This document shows, piece by piece, positions 1 through 9,713 of a stretch of DNA of 51,891 bases. The notes beneath the pieces were generated by a model. The model searched no databases. It was not told where the DNA came from and saw only the letters and a program-made list of their open reading frames with translations. The stretch comes from Strigomonas culicis. Its lineage: Eukaryota; Euglenozoa; Kinetoplastea; Trypanosomatida; Trypanosomatidae. The translations under genes and the position numbers were made by a program. The first letter of the stretch is position 1; every line of letters starts with the position of its first letter. The DNA lies in the NCBI GenBank assembly GCA_000482145.1, contig AUXH01000059.1:1-51891 (forward strand), read 5' to 3'.

Positions 1-166
1 AAGAACGACTTCTTATGATAAAGGATAAAGGAGAGTCATTATGCATGGCAGAGTTCCTCGGGGCAAGTGATTTTTTTCTTCTTTTTCAATTACCTAAAAC
101 GTGATGGACACAGTATCCATTAGTTTTTTTTATATTATTGTGGACTTTTCCTTTATATACATTATG

Positions 167-197
<31 letters not shown>

Positions 198-452
198 GGC
201 GTAAAAAAGGAAAAAAATATATCTGCAAGAGCTTTGATACTTGTCGCACATGCTTCACCTGCACTGGTATTGAAGCTGAATCGACTTGTCCACGAATAGC
301 TATTGCTTGGAGACGCGATGGACAATACGACTCTTTATTTACCGTTTTGTGTCTATACTCTTCTTCTCTACAGAAAGATAGACACTACGTACATTCATTG
401 ATTTGCTTAGGTGTAGTATTTTAAGAAGACACACACGAAGGAATACACGACC
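1..452. other. Leading spacer, no gene seen
   Basis: AT-rich spacer with short open frames that lack convincing coding character. It holds a TA run followed by a GA run (about 167-198). A pyrimidine-rich stretch at about 352-371 followed by AG at 372-373 is the likely trans-splice acceptor for the first META gene, which would give a leader of about 80 nt. Confidence 0.6.
167..198. repeat. (TA)n(GA)n microsatellite
   Basis: About eight TA units run directly into about eight GA units. It lies in the spacer upstream of the first gene. Confidence 0.9.
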
Positions 453-788
453 ATGGCCCTCACCAAGGATATCGAAGGCACCTACGCGGTGGAGTCCTTT
501 GGCAGCGGCGGCGACTACAGCCACGTGAAGCTACACTTCCGCAACGTCGAGGGGGAGACAGTGAACTTCAACACCAGAGTCGCGAACCAGATACAGGGCA
601 CGCTGAACCTGAAGGAGGGCAAGCTGGAGGGTCTGCTCATCTCCACCATGATGATGGGGCCCGAGCACTTGATGGCACTGGAGGCCTTCCTGACGGGAGG
701 CTCAACGGAGGGCCTTTCCTTCAGCACCACTGCCACAGGTCTTTCGCTGGAATACAAGGGTTCCACACTCGTACTGAAGAAGGAATAG
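453..788 (+). CDS. META domain protein, copy 1 of 3
   Basis: A 111-residue protein made almost entirely of one META (HslJ-like) domain. Seen directly: a segment reading LLISTMMMGP at about residues 61-70, matching the family signature in which a small beta domain carries a 'sTrMm.p..l..lE..fl' block, followed by a closing strand GSTLVLKKE. The META family includes bacterial HslJ and the Leishmania META1 virulence-associated protein; its biochemical role is unsettled. The start is the ATG just after ACGACC, and two related genes follow. This copy is the most divergent in the 'STRMM' block, with Met in place of Arg. No signal peptide or membrane segment is visible, so it is probably cytosolic. 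The family call is by motif reading only. Confidence 0.75.
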   Translation: MALTKDIEGTYAVESFGSGGDYSHVKLHFRNVEGETVNFNTRVANQIQGTLNLKEGKLEGLLISTMMMGPEHLMALEAFLTGGSTEGLSFSTTATGLSLEYKGSTLVLKKE

Positions 789-1370
789 TGCAGGCTTTCT
801 AGATGGTGAGTGCGTAAGCAGTGAGGAAAGAGGAAACTGGACATTTGTTCCGATGTTTCTTCTTCTTTCAGCTACGTTTAATCTTCTTCAGTTTTTTTGA
901 CTATACCGTACTTTGCTTTCTTCGTTCTCTTTTTTCTTCTTTCATTATTATCAATGGTCTTCTCTATATCGCTTTAGGCGAAATAGAGAAGGGGTATCAT
1001 TGGGTAGAATGTGGATGCTGTTTTTGTTAAAACTGTACCGCCACATTCGTATCAAATTTGTTTTTTTCTTGCGTACATATGGGACTGCGCCTCATCGCAC
1101 AGCATTCTTTTTTTTTTCACTTGCGAATGCTGCGATGCGATTTCCATCCTCAATTCATGGTATGCTTAGAGCCTATCCTTTTAGCAGTTGGTGCTAGATT
1201 GACTGCAGCCGTGCGATTGCTTACACTCCTTAGGGTCCTTCGTTATTCCTCATTTAGCATTACTCTTCTCACTCTCTTTCTTCTTACTTTTTTTTTTAGG
1301 GATACATCTTTTTCTGTTCAAGTTCTGTTTTTTGCTCAAAAAAAAAACTATTCCTTACAACTTCTTACCC
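789..1370 (+). other. Spacer with trans-splice acceptor for META copy 2
   Basis: T-rich spacer with no credible gene. Its last third has a long pyrimidine tract (about 1261-1297) ending in AG at 1298-1299. This is a strong predicted spliced-leader acceptor and would give a 5' leader of about 71 nt for the next gene. The polyadenylation site of copy 1 should lie upstream of the tract. Confidence 0.6.
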
Positions 1371-1706
1371 ATGAGCTCTCCCGACGATGTCGCTGGCAAG
1401 TACGTGGTGACCTCGCAGGACGGCGTCCCCGTCGCGCCGCGCGCCACCGTTGAGCTCAAGGCCCTGGACGACCAGCACGTCCGCGTGCATGCGAAGATTG
1501 CCAACACGCTGAGCGGCAGTTGGACGCTGGAAGATGGTGTGTACAAGGGAATGCTCATGTCGACACGGATGATGGGCCCGCCCGAGCTGATGCATCTGGA
1601 GCGATTTCTGTCTCAGGCCGGGTCCAGCGGCGCCGCACTTAAGCGGGTCGGCGCAACGCTGACGATCACCTATGGCAGCTCCACATTGGTGTTCACAGCT
1701 GAGTAG
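1371..1706 (+). CDS. META domain protein, copy 2 of 3
   Basis: A 111-residue META-domain protein starting at MSSPDDV. The open frame extends upstream into A/T-rich leader sequence, but the first ATG of the frame is this one. It shares with copy 3 the blocks 'VRVHAKIANTLSG' / 'LEVHTKVANTLNG' and 'GMLMSTRMMGPPEL' / 'GLLMSTRMMAPPDL', and ends in the beta strand SSTLVFTAE. It is clearly closer to copy 3 than to copy 1. Like its neighbours it has no signal peptide. The tandem arrangement points to gene duplication, a common way in trypanosomatids to raise dose or allow stage-specific UTRs. Confidence 0.8.
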   Translation: MSSPDDVAGKYVVTSQDGVPVAPRATVELKALDDQHVRVHAKIANTLSGSWTLEDGVYKGMLMSTRMMGPPELMHLERFLSQAGSSGAALKRVGATLTITYGSSTLVFTAE

Positions 1707-2321
1707 AGGAACGGCCCAGTCTTTTTTTTCCTTTTCTTTTACTTGCGTGACTTGTCACTTCCTGGATTCTTTATTTCGTTTTCACTTTCTTTTATGGGGC
1801 TCTTTTCTTATGCATCATCAAAAATAATTAGGCTGTAATTTAGATACGTACTCTATACACCTATTTGAGAATATATAATCTACGTAGACCCTCTATCACG
1901 GTATGTGTATTTTCTTTTTTTGCGCCCTACGTGTTTTTGCACGCTGAAGACTTTTTTTTCTTCTTTCCTCGTACTCAAGAACGTCTTTTCTAACTCAGGT
2001 TGCTTTACGATGCTTTCCGAAATCAATACCTCTTTTTTTTTTTTCCATTTCGCATGAATTATGTTCTTTTTTGTAAACTGTTGATTGCGAACTATTGTGC
2101 ATAAAATGTACTATTCGGATTGCTTTGTGTTCTCTCTTACTATGATCATTGTGTATCCTCCACTTTTCTATTTTTTTTTCTGTTTTTAAATGTCTAGTTT
2201 TTTTACTCGCTCTCCACTACATATATTCATATATATAAAGCTAACTAAAACGAACTTATATACCAACGAAAACAAAACGTAAACAATATTCCTTTTGCTT
2301 GTTTCTCCTCCACTCTTCGTC
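1707..2321 (+). other. Spacer between META copies 2 and 3
   Basis: About 615 nt of T-rich sequence with many T runs and no credible coding frame. Candidate acceptors for the next gene follow the pyrimidine tract at about 2160-2195 (AG at 2196-2197) or further down at 2239-2240. Which one is used cannot be decided by eye. Confidence 0.5.
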
Positions 2322-2663
2322 ATGGTTGCTCCCCCACCTCAGGACATGGTTGGCAACTACAAGGTTGAGTTGCACGACGGCGACGCTATCCGACAGAAGA
2401 TCATCCTTGAGCTTTCCCTCCTTGACCAAGACTCCCTCGAAGTGCATACCAAGGTGGCTAATACGCTGAACGGCAAGTGGATCTTCACAGATGGAATGTA
2501 TAAGGGGTTGCTCATGTCGACACGCATGATGGCACCGCCGGATCTCGTGAGAATCGAGGGATTCTTGAGCATGGGCTGCATGGAAGGGCTGGATGTGAAG
2601 AAGGACGGAGACAAGTTAGTCCTTAATCACGCAGGATCGACGCTGGTGCTTGCTCGTCAGTAA
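2322..2663 (+). CDS. META domain protein, copy 3 of 3
   Basis: A 113-residue META-domain protein starting at MVAPPPQD, chosen because this aligns with the start of copy 2 and because the upstream in-frame codons read as leader sequence. It has 'VANTLNGKW', 'LLMSTRMMAPPDL' at about residues 65-77 and a terminal strand 'GSTLVLARQ'. Third-position G/C is a little lower than in copy 2. It is the last member of the array; the gene after it is unrelated. Role unknown beyond family membership. Confidence 0.8.
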   Translation: MVAPPPQDMVGNYKVELHDGDAIRQKIILELSLLDQDSLEVHTKVANTLNGKWIFTDGMYKGLLMSTRMMAPPDLVRIEGFLSMGCMEGLDVKKDGDKLVLNHAGSTLVLARQ

Positions 2664-3313
2664 GTACCATGAGCGCCACCTAGGCCCTTCGTTCATTTTT
2701 TTTTCTTTCTTATTATTAGTTTTTTTCTTTTACCATTTTCACTGACCCTGTGAAAACGAAACACTTTCATGATGTATTTGGTCATTTTTTTTGGGCAGCA
2801 TGCCCTCTTTTTCTTTCTTTATTTTTCATTTTTCATTTCATGTAGCACGAGTTTATTTCTGACTAAATTGTATTTCGTTTTCTTATTATTGCTGCGCATG
2901 AATTAACTTTCAAGTCGTTCGCTTTACTTTTTTTTTGCGTTTTCTTATTTCGGATTTCTTTTAGATATTCCCTCTTTTTTGTTTCTTCTTCAATACGCAA
3001 GCGTCATTCCAAAAAAAAAAAACTGGGTGGTCCGTATGCGATTGTAGTACTACTGTGTTATGGATGTATATCCTCTCTTTTTTTTTTGGAGCTGTTGTGG
3101 TTGCTTCTTTGTTTTTTATCCCTTCATGCTGTTGATGGTGTTCTTCCTTTCGCTCTTATCATTCTTTTCTGTGCCGCCTGAAGTGTATTCAACGATACTG
3201 CTGTAAGAAAGTAGCACCGAAAACTGCTTTTATTAATTGTTTTATTATTGCTACTCTTATTCCTTGAGTAGGGTTTCACATTTGTGGTTCTTGTTTGTCT
3301 AAACTACGCAGGC
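2664..3313 (+). other. Spacer, T-rich
   Basis: About 650 nt with many T runs and no gene. AG dinucleotides at about 3269-3270 and 3310-3311, both after pyrimidine-rich stretches, are candidate acceptors for the next gene. The second would leave only about two leader nucleotides before the ATG. Confidence 0.5.
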
Positions 3314-6184
3314 ATGAGCAAGACGAGTTCCTCGTCCGCATCGGCGGCAGCGCCCCAAGTGGCGCGCGCCAACTCCAGCACGTCCTCCGGCCCCGGCAGC
3401 GAATCGGATGAGGAGGAACTGAAGAGCAGCAAGTGGGAGGGCACGCTAGAAGACAAGCAGATATCGGAGATGGTTTCTTCCGCCCTGTACTCCGTGATGC
3501 AGGAGCAGAAGGAGTCGACCGATCCTAACGAGGAGACGAGCGGGACGCAGGGCGCGCGGCCGGGGGAGGAGGAGAGGGAACGGCGCAGTGCGGTCCCCGC
3601 AAACGCCGACGCCTCCGCGGACGGCGACAACCCGGCCACGCTCCCCAACCTGTACACGTCGCTCCGCACGCCCATCTTGTCTCCAGCGGAGGCGGACTTC
3701 CGTCAACGCAGCGCGCAGTGGGGCGAGCAGGCGGTGGCGGGGGTCGGGCACACCTCATCCAGCTCCGAGGGGGAGGAAGGGGAGGACCACCAACCGCCCG
3801 CGTTTGCTGCAACGCCGCCGCCCAGGGGACTGACGGAGGGGGGCGCGAAAGACTTTCTCCACAGCCTGCTGAGAGATAGCCGCAGACGGCGCGGCTCGCG
3901 GTCCGGCAGCTCGTCACACAGCCAACTAAAGGAGGAGCCCGTCCCAGAGGCGGTGGACCTGACGCCCGCAAAGCAGCCGGTCCTTCCGTCGGCGGAGGAT
4001 GTGTCGCTGCTGGCCCCGTCCATCTCCACCATGACGACGGAGCAGCCGGACGTGTCGGTGGCCACCTCCGGCCGCAAGCGACGCGCGGACTCGGCGCAGT
4101 GGGTGGCGATGCGGCAGGAGGAGCTGGCCGGGCTGCGCGCGGAGCTGGAGCAGCGGATGGCGGCCGTGCCGTCCCCTCGCCACCACGTGGCCCCCAGCCA
4201 GACCGATACGGAGCCTCCGTCGGGAGAGCCCTCTGTGGTCGTCGCGCAGCTGCTGGACGCGTCGATAGACGCCCCGGCAGACCACACAGAGCCGCATGTC
4301 TCCATGGGAGACGCGGCGAGTTCGGCGGAATCGGTTGAAGAAAGCGATGCTGCCTCCGAAGCGGAGTCGGCCCCTGTGCACCCCAGCACGGTCGACACCG
4401 CCTGTACCACCGTGCCTGCCACAGCGCCTACGGCCACGCTCCCGCCGTCGCGGACGACGGCGTCGGGGGGTACCTCTCCCCTCCATCCGCCGCCGCCGAC
4501 CGCCGCGGCAGGCAACGACACGTTCCGCGAGAACTGGACGAGCCTCAGCCACATCTCCCCCGACAAGAACGACGTGAACTCGCTCCTTGCGGCCTTCTAC
4601 AGCACACCGCCGCCCTTGACCTCTGCCGGACAATCCTCCGCCACCCACACGGGTGGGACCAGCTCCGCACCGAACGCGGACGCCTCGGGCACACCCTCGC
4701 GCCTGGACTACGCCGACGCGCGCGACGCGCCGCTGTGGAGCGCGAACACATCGCACCGCGCGGCCGGCTTCACGTCGAGTGCGCAGCAGGACCGCAAGAT
4801 CTGGCGGCAGCAGAAGCTGCGCGAGGCGATGGAGGCGAAGGAGTTCGCCGAGTGCACGTTCCACCCGACCATCTCGCCGGGCACGCGGGCGATGATGGAG
4901 ATCCAGCAGCACTCCAAGATGGAGGAGATGCAGGGCGCGGCCGACAGCGCAGCGACGGACAAGCTGTCCCCGGCCACCGCGCGGCGTCGCGAGCGCCGCG
5001 ATCTGCTGAACAACGTGTACGACCGGCTGTACCCGGAGAAGCTGGTCGAGGCGTCGCGGCAGCGGGAGCGGGTGGAGCAGGAAATGGAGTACCGGAAGGA
5101 GTGTCGCCGCGAGATGCACGACCTGCGCGAGAAGTGCGGTGCGCTCTTCCACGCCGAGACGACCGAGACGACCTTCAAGGTGTTCCTGAGCAACGTCATG
5201 ATGTACGACTGCCGCACGGCGACGCGGGAGAGGCTGCTGCAGGAGGGCATCTTTGTCGACACGACCTACTGCTCGCCCATGGCCGTCGCGATGCGCGACG
5301 AGGCGGCGTCCAAGAAGCGGCTCGCCGCGCAGCGCCGGCAGGAGGTGGACGCTTTCTGCCGCGAAGGGGCCCATGCAGCCGGCGGCTGCGCGGACACCAA
5401 CGCCGAGTCGGCGGCCACCCAACGTAGGGACGAGAATGGCAAACAGAACTTCTACATCACGCTCTTCGACGACTTTCTTCTCCGGCAGAACGCGTTTCAC
5501 AAGCGTCGGCAGCAAAACCTGGTGGATTTGACGCAATCTGTGATGCCAGACTTCACGCCGTCCGTGTCCGACGGAAGCACCCAGATCGCCAGGGAGCTCC
5601 TTGAGCGCTCGGCGCAGAACGCCACCTTGGACGAGGAGAAGCTGAAGCTGATGCAGAAGCACATTCCCGTGAGGGGCGCCCTGGTGAAGAAGCACGCTGC
5701 CTCGGCTGCGCAGGAGTGCTCTTTCCACCCTGAGATTTCAAAGCACGCCAAGGCGCAGCAGGCCGCGCAGAAGCTCTACAACACGAACATCAACAACAAC
5801 TCCGCCGCCACCGCGCAAGGCTCTGACCGCCACAAGGGACTCTACGAGGACTACAAGCGCGTCCAGTACTGTCGCGCAAAGGCGCAGAAGATGAAGGAAG
5901 AGTCGGAGCTCGAAGGCTACACCTTCAAGCCGACCAACTTGAATGCAAAAAAGAATGCAGGGGTGCAGTCGATGCTCTCCGAGAAGAACTTCGGCGCCTA
6001 CAACAAGTACCTGGAGCGTCGTAAGGCAAAGCGCGAGGCGCCGCCCACTGCAGGTTCGGAGGTGCTGGAGGAGGAGGAGTTGAAACTGTGCACCTTCCGT
6101 CCCAAGACGTCGAAGGCACCCAGCTACGTATCCAAGATGGCAGCTGACTTTGGCATGCTACGTAATCAAGATGTGGAGTTCTAA
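3314..6184 (+). CDS. Large protein with repeated C-x-F-x-P motifs
   Basis: A 956-residue protein starting at MSKTSSSS; the ten in-frame codons upstream belong to the leader. The N-terminal half (about 1-480) is low-complexity, rich in Ser, Pro, Ala and acidic residues. The C-terminal half is charged and helical. Four spaced copies of a short motif are visible: ECTFHPTIS near residue 513, ECSFHPEIS near 801, GYTFKPTNL near 865 and LCTFRPKTS near 923, each starting a basic helical stretch. Motifs of this [CY]-[ST]-F-x-P type occur in many trypanosomatid cytoskeletal or flagellar proteins, so a cytoskeletal role is a guess. I do not recognise a named orthologue. Confidence 0.85.
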   Translation: MSKTSSSSASAAAPQVARANSSTSSGPGSESDEEELKSSKWEGTLEDKQISEMVSSALYSVMQEQKESTDPNEETSGTQGARPGEEERERRSAVPANADASADGDNPATLPNLYTSLRTPILSPAEADFRQRSAQWGEQAVAGVGHTSSSSEGEEGEDHQPPAFAATPPPRGLTEGGAKDFLHSLLRDSRRRRGSRSGSSSHSQLKEEPVPEAVDLTPAKQPVLPSAEDVSLLAPSISTMTTEQPDVSVATSGRKRRADSAQWVAMRQEELAGLRAELEQRMAAVPSPRHHVAPSQTDTEPPSGEPSVVVAQLLDASIDAPADHTEPHVSMGDAASSAESVEESDAASEAESAPVHPSTVDTACTTVPATAPTATLPPSRTTASGGTSPLHPPPPTAAAGNDTFRENWTSLSHISPDKNDVNSLLAAFYSTPPPLTSAGQSSATHTGGTSSAPNADASGTPSRLDYADARDAPLWSANTSHRAAGFTSSAQQDRKIWRQQKLREAMEAKEFAECTFHPTISPGTRAMMEIQQHSKMEEMQGAADSAATDKLSPATARRRERRDLLNNVYDRLYPEKLVEASRQRERVEQEMEYRKECRREMHDLREKCGALFHAETTETTFKVFLSNVMMYDCRTATRERLLQEGIFVDTTYCSPMAVAMRDEAASKKRLAAQRRQEVDAFCREGAHAAGGCADTNAESAATQRRDENGKQNFYITLFDDFLLRQNAFHKRRQQNLVDLTQSVMPDFTPSVSDGSTQIARELLERSAQNATLDEEKLKLMQKHIPVRGALVKKHAASAAQECSFHPEISKHAKAQQAAQKLYNTNINNNSAATAQGSDRHKGLYEDYKRVQYCRAKAQKMKEESELEGYTFKPTNLNAKKNAGVQSMLSEKNFGAYNKYLERRKAKREAPPTAGSEVLEEEELKLCTFRPKTSKAPSYVSKMAADFGMLRNQDVEF

Positions 6185-6568
6185 GTAAGATGGCGGTGTG
6201 TGGGGACAACTACAATCACACACAAACAGCAAAAGCAACAACAACAACATATAATTCTACCATTGTGTTTAGAGTACAACATCAAATGGAAATGAAAACG
6301 TTTAGAGTTTTTTTTTAGAAATAGATCATTGCACATAGAAATCAACAATATAACTCAAATTGTAGGGATCGGATACACGCAAACGGAGAAAGCGAAAATC
6401 GTGTTGAGAAACATTTGAAATATTTGACAGCTACGTTCATGTCGAATCGTCATGCTTGCATCATATGATACTTTTTGTTTTCCTTTTCTTTTCGATTCTC
6501 CTCTTATAGTATTTTTTTTTGTTTCCGTTTTTTTTTTCTTTAGTACGTCGGGACCATCCACACTAGCC
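6185..6568 (+). other. Spacer with strong splice acceptor
   Basis: The first part is A-rich (about 6220-6300) and the last part is a classic pyrimidine tract (about 6473-6541) ending in AG at 6542-6543. The acceptor gives a leader of about 25 nt before the ATG of the PP2A subunit gene. Confidence 0.7.
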
Positions 6569-9040
6569 ATGGAGAAGCGACCGCTTGCGGAGAAGAGCCA
6601 CCCCCGACAGTCCCCGTCGCCTGAGGCGCCCACGGAGGACGGCTCTCGACTGCAGTCCATCGTGCGGAGCTCTCGCGCTACCAGCGAGGAGCGCAGCGAC
6701 TACGTGCGCTCACCGAACTCGTACGATTCGCAGATGTCGGAGTCGCAGATGGCCGCGTACCGCAACTCGCGTGCCGGGAGTGAGGCGCCGCAGCGCGAGG
6801 ACACCCTCGCGGCCAGCGGCACGTCCCCGCAGCGCCTCGGTGGGGGCGCGGCGGCCTCCTACTCGCAGCGCAGCTCGCGCGCCGGGAGTGAGGCGCCGGA
6901 CCGCAACCAGGACATCCTCTCCGCGAAGAGCTCGCGCGCCGGCAGCGAGGCGCCGCAGCGCGATGGGCTCGGCAACAATGACTCGTTTAGAAGCACCCAC
7001 GGGGGCATGGATGCGCCGGACCGCTCGGGAAATACGCCACAGAACACGCCCAAGCGCACGACGAAGAAGAGCATCATCCCGCAGCCGCCCACCACGAAGC
7101 GCACCACGTTCAAGCATAACGTGGTGCAGCAGATCAGCAACTACGGACAGGTGTCCATTGCCGACCGCGTGCGCGCGGTGGAGGAGGAGCTGTACCACAC
7201 GCTGCCGCACACGTCGGGCGGGTACCGCTACTTCCAGCAGCTGCACTACCCGCTGTCGCCGGAGGTGCCGGAGGAAGTGCCGCCGTCTGTCCCCACGACC
7301 TCCAACTCGAGCAGCAGCCCGAACATGGTGGATGAGAACGCGAAGGAGCCCTCGCCGCAGCCGCGGCTGAGCGGCGGGTCCGCAGGCAGTCTGGGCAGCG
7401 AGAAGAGCCCGAGCCCCACCTTTGACGAGGCGGCCTTTGGCGCGCGCTACGGCGGGGCCGCGGAGATGCTGGGCGAGGGCGGCGAGGCGCTGACCACCTC
7501 CTTCAGCATGAACCCGCACGTGGACGAGGTAGTTCACCAGTCCGTCAGCGTGCTCGCCTTCACGACGCTGCCGGACCCCGTCAGCGGGGCGCCCGTGCTG
7601 GGTGTGTGCATGGGCGATTACAACGGCCGCGTCGAGTACTTCGAGGCGAGCACCGCGGACGGCGACAACAAGCGCATTCGCAAGAGTAAGTCCTTTACGA
7701 AGAGTCGCAGCCGGACGGCGCCGCTGGCGAGTCTGCACCGGGATCCGTCGTACATGTCGGAGGACGGCAAGGTCTCCGTGGACTCGGAGGCGACGGTGAA
7801 CATTATGCAGGATATGCGCGGCCGCGAGGTGGCGCGGCGCCACAGCCACAAGGCGTACGTGAAGTCGATCAACGCCCTCACATCCGTGGCGGTGGAGCCC
7901 TGCGTCAAGTGCCTGCGCTTCATCCGTAACTACAACTCCCCGAGCGTGGTCAGCTACCTGACCGCCAACGAGCGGGTCATCAAGCTCTTTCACGTGCGCC
8001 GCGATGGGTTCACGCCCTTCAGCGTGTTCCCTGGTATGGAGCACGTCGTGCCGCGAACACTGCAGGGTTCACGCTACTTTGCGCGGCTGCCGCCGCCGCA
8101 GTCCATCGTGCCTGTGAAGGAGTTCGGCCCGTCGCAGAATAGCATCCAGGCGCTCAGCATGTCCGCTGACGGCGAGACGTTCATGAGCGTGGAGGACCTG
8201 CAGGTGTTCTGGTGGCACCTCGAGGCGACAGACACGACCAAGGCCACCTGCATCGCCGACCTGCGGCCGCCGTCGGGCGCGCTCGATGAGGTGGAGGAGC
8301 TCGTGACGGCCGCGTCCTTCCACCCGACGCACAGCTCGCTCTTCATGCTGAGCCGCAGCTCCGGTGTGCTGAACATCGGCGACCTGCGGGATCCGCCGTC
8401 GCGCGCGAAGCGGCAGTACGCCATCACGACGCAGGTGCACCCGATGCACAACCCGGTGAACTGCGCCGCCTACGACGAAATTCTCTGCAGCATCTCCGCC
8501 GCGTCGTTCCTCGGCCCCGACCACGTCGTCACGCGCGACTACCTCAGCCTGAAGCTGTGGGACCTGCGCCGGCCGGACTCGCCCTACATGATGGTGCCCG
8601 TCATGGACTACGTGAAGCGGTACCTCGACCCCCTGTACGAGAATGACTCCATCTTCGACCGTTTTCCGGTCGCCGTCGACGACGTGTCCGGCACGGTCGT
8701 CACGGGGCTCTACGACGGCGCGGTGGCGGTGTGGCAGCCGCTCAACAAGCAGCTCAGGCAGGAGGAGGAGCTGGTGCAGTACCGTGTGGACCCAGACCTC
8801 GCGCCGCCGGAGACCAAAGACGGCGCGCGCATCACGGTGGCGGAGCTGGATGCGCGACTGGAAAAGTCGTGGCGTCAGGTGCGCATCATATCTGACCCGG
8901 ATAGTATGGGGAACGATCTGGAAAGTGTACCAGAACCCTTCACCAATAAAGTATTAGATGTTGCCATCGCCCCTGGTGGAGAGCGGTTTGGTTACACCTA
9001 TAAGAATGGAAAGCTTGTTTATATTCTAGAACGTTATTAA
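6569..9040 (+). CDS. PP2A regulatory subunit B (B55/PR55 type) with long N-terminal extension
   Basis: An 823-residue WD40 protein. Residues from about 310 on match the B55 family of protein phosphatase 2A regulatory subunits, which choose substrates for the PP2A catalytic core. Seen directly: SADGETFMSVEDL near residue 531, followed by a WHLEATD segment and TAASFHPTHSSLF (B55 proteins have closely similar 'WHLEITD' and 'AAEFHP' blocks), and LKLWDLRRPD plus the diagnostic LYENDSIFDRF near 689-699. Normal B55 proteins are about 450 residues; here about 250-300 extra residues precede the propeller. They include four degenerate repeats of the type SRAGSEAPQR (about residues 65-153). The start was chosen because the upstream frame is pyrimidine-tract translation and the acceptor AG lies just before this ATG. 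A scaffolding or localisation role for the extension is inference. Confidence 0.85.
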   Translation: MEKRPLAEKSHPRQSPSPEAPTEDGSRLQSIVRSSRATSEERSDYVRSPNSYDSQMSESQMAAYRNSRAGSEAPQREDTLAASGTSPQRLGGGAAASYSQRSSRAGSEAPDRNQDILSAKSSRAGSEAPQRDGLGNNDSFRSTHGGMDAPDRSGNTPQNTPKRTTKKSIIPQPPTTKRTTFKHNVVQQISNYGQVSIADRVRAVEEELYHTLPHTSGGYRYFQQLHYPLSPEVPEEVPPSVPTTSNSSSSPNMVDENAKEPSPQPRLSGGSAGSLGSEKSPSPTFDEAAFGARYGGAAEMLGEGGEALTTSFSMNPHVDEVVHQSVSVLAFTTLPDPVSGAPVLGVCMGDYNGRVEYFEASTADGDNKRIRKSKSFTKSRSRTAPLASLHRDPSYMSEDGKVSVDSEATVNIMQDMRGREVARRHSHKAYVKSINALTSVAVEPCVKCLRFIRNYNSPSVVSYLTANERVIKLFHVRRDGFTPFSVFPGMEHVVPRTLQGSRYFARLPPPQSIVPVKEFGPSQNSIQALSMSADGETFMSVEDLQVFWWHLEATDTTKATCIADLRPPSGALDEVEELVTAASFHPTHSSLFMLSRSSGVLNIGDLRDPPSRAKRQYAITTQVHPMHNPVNCAAYDEILCSISAASFLGPDHVVTRDYLSLKLWDLRRPDSPYMMVPVMDYVKRYLDPLYENDSIFDRFPVAVDDVSGTVVTGLYDGAVAVWQPLNKQLRQEEELVQYRVDPDLAPPETKDGARITVAELDARLEKSWRQVRIISDPDSMGNDLESVPEPFTNKVLDVAIAPGGERFGYTYKNGKLVYILERY
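6762..7027 (+). repeat. Four degenerate SRAGSEAP coding repeats
   Basis: Within the PP2A subunit gene, three near-identical units (SRAGSEAPQR, SRAGSEAPDR, SRAGSEAPQR) and a fourth decayed one (THGGMDAPDR) recur at uneven spacing. Ser-Arg and Ser-Glu contexts make them possible phosphorylation or docking sites. Confidence 0.85.
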
Positions 9041-9713
9041 TATTTTATTATTCATCTTTTTTTTTTGAGAGTTTTTTTTTTATAGTGTAGTAAGCTTAAT
9101 TCTTCTCTGCCACTGTCTCTACTACAAGTTTTTTTTTTCACAAAAAAAAAATGGCTACTATCGTCTGGATGAAAGTTGAAACTAACTGTCGTGTCGTTAT
9201 GATTGTTATTTCTATCACACTTTCGCCACTCTTCACTGTTGACACTGTTTGAATAATATGGTTTGGTTGTTTGTTTTGATTATTAGTTTTTTTTCTCTGT
9301 TTTTTTTTTCACTTCTGTACATATTATTTTTTCTTTCATTCTGGACGTAAATAGGAACACTTTGAGCTTCCGTTTTGTTGCATGAAGCAAGGTTCACTTG
9401 GTTAAACCTATATTTAAGATTATTGCCGTGGTGCTCTTCTCCTCTTTTTTATAACTCCAACTATGCTGTCCGTAAACTTACATAGGAGTTACGTTCTACT
9501 TTTGTGCATTCACATATCAATATGATTTACTATCTCCCTTCCCCTTTCCTCTCCTTGATTCTTTTTGTCATTGTACTTCTTTGTGTTCCTTTCCCCTCGA
9601 CAACAGATTACTTCTGTTTTACCATTCACTTCTTTTTCTTGTTGTGTTTGTGTGCTATTAAGCATTTCCAGAGCATTCTTACTTCCGGTCCCTACACGTG
9701 CCCTCCATTCGGT
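9041..9713 (+). other. Spacer, T-rich with several acceptor candidates
   Basis: About 670 nt with many T runs. From about 9530 the sequence becomes pyrimidine-rich, with AG at 9605-9606, 9660-9661 and about 9670. Any of these could be the acceptor for the next gene. An in-frame open stretch upstream of 9714 reads as hydrophobic tract translation and is not taken as coding. Confidence 0.5.

Noticed and set aside
3926..5728. Open frame of 600 codons on the minus strand
   Set aside because: It lies fully opposite the C-x-F-x-P protein gene. The translation is Arg/Leu/Gly/Val-rich with no domain, the usual reflection of GC3-rich coding sequence.
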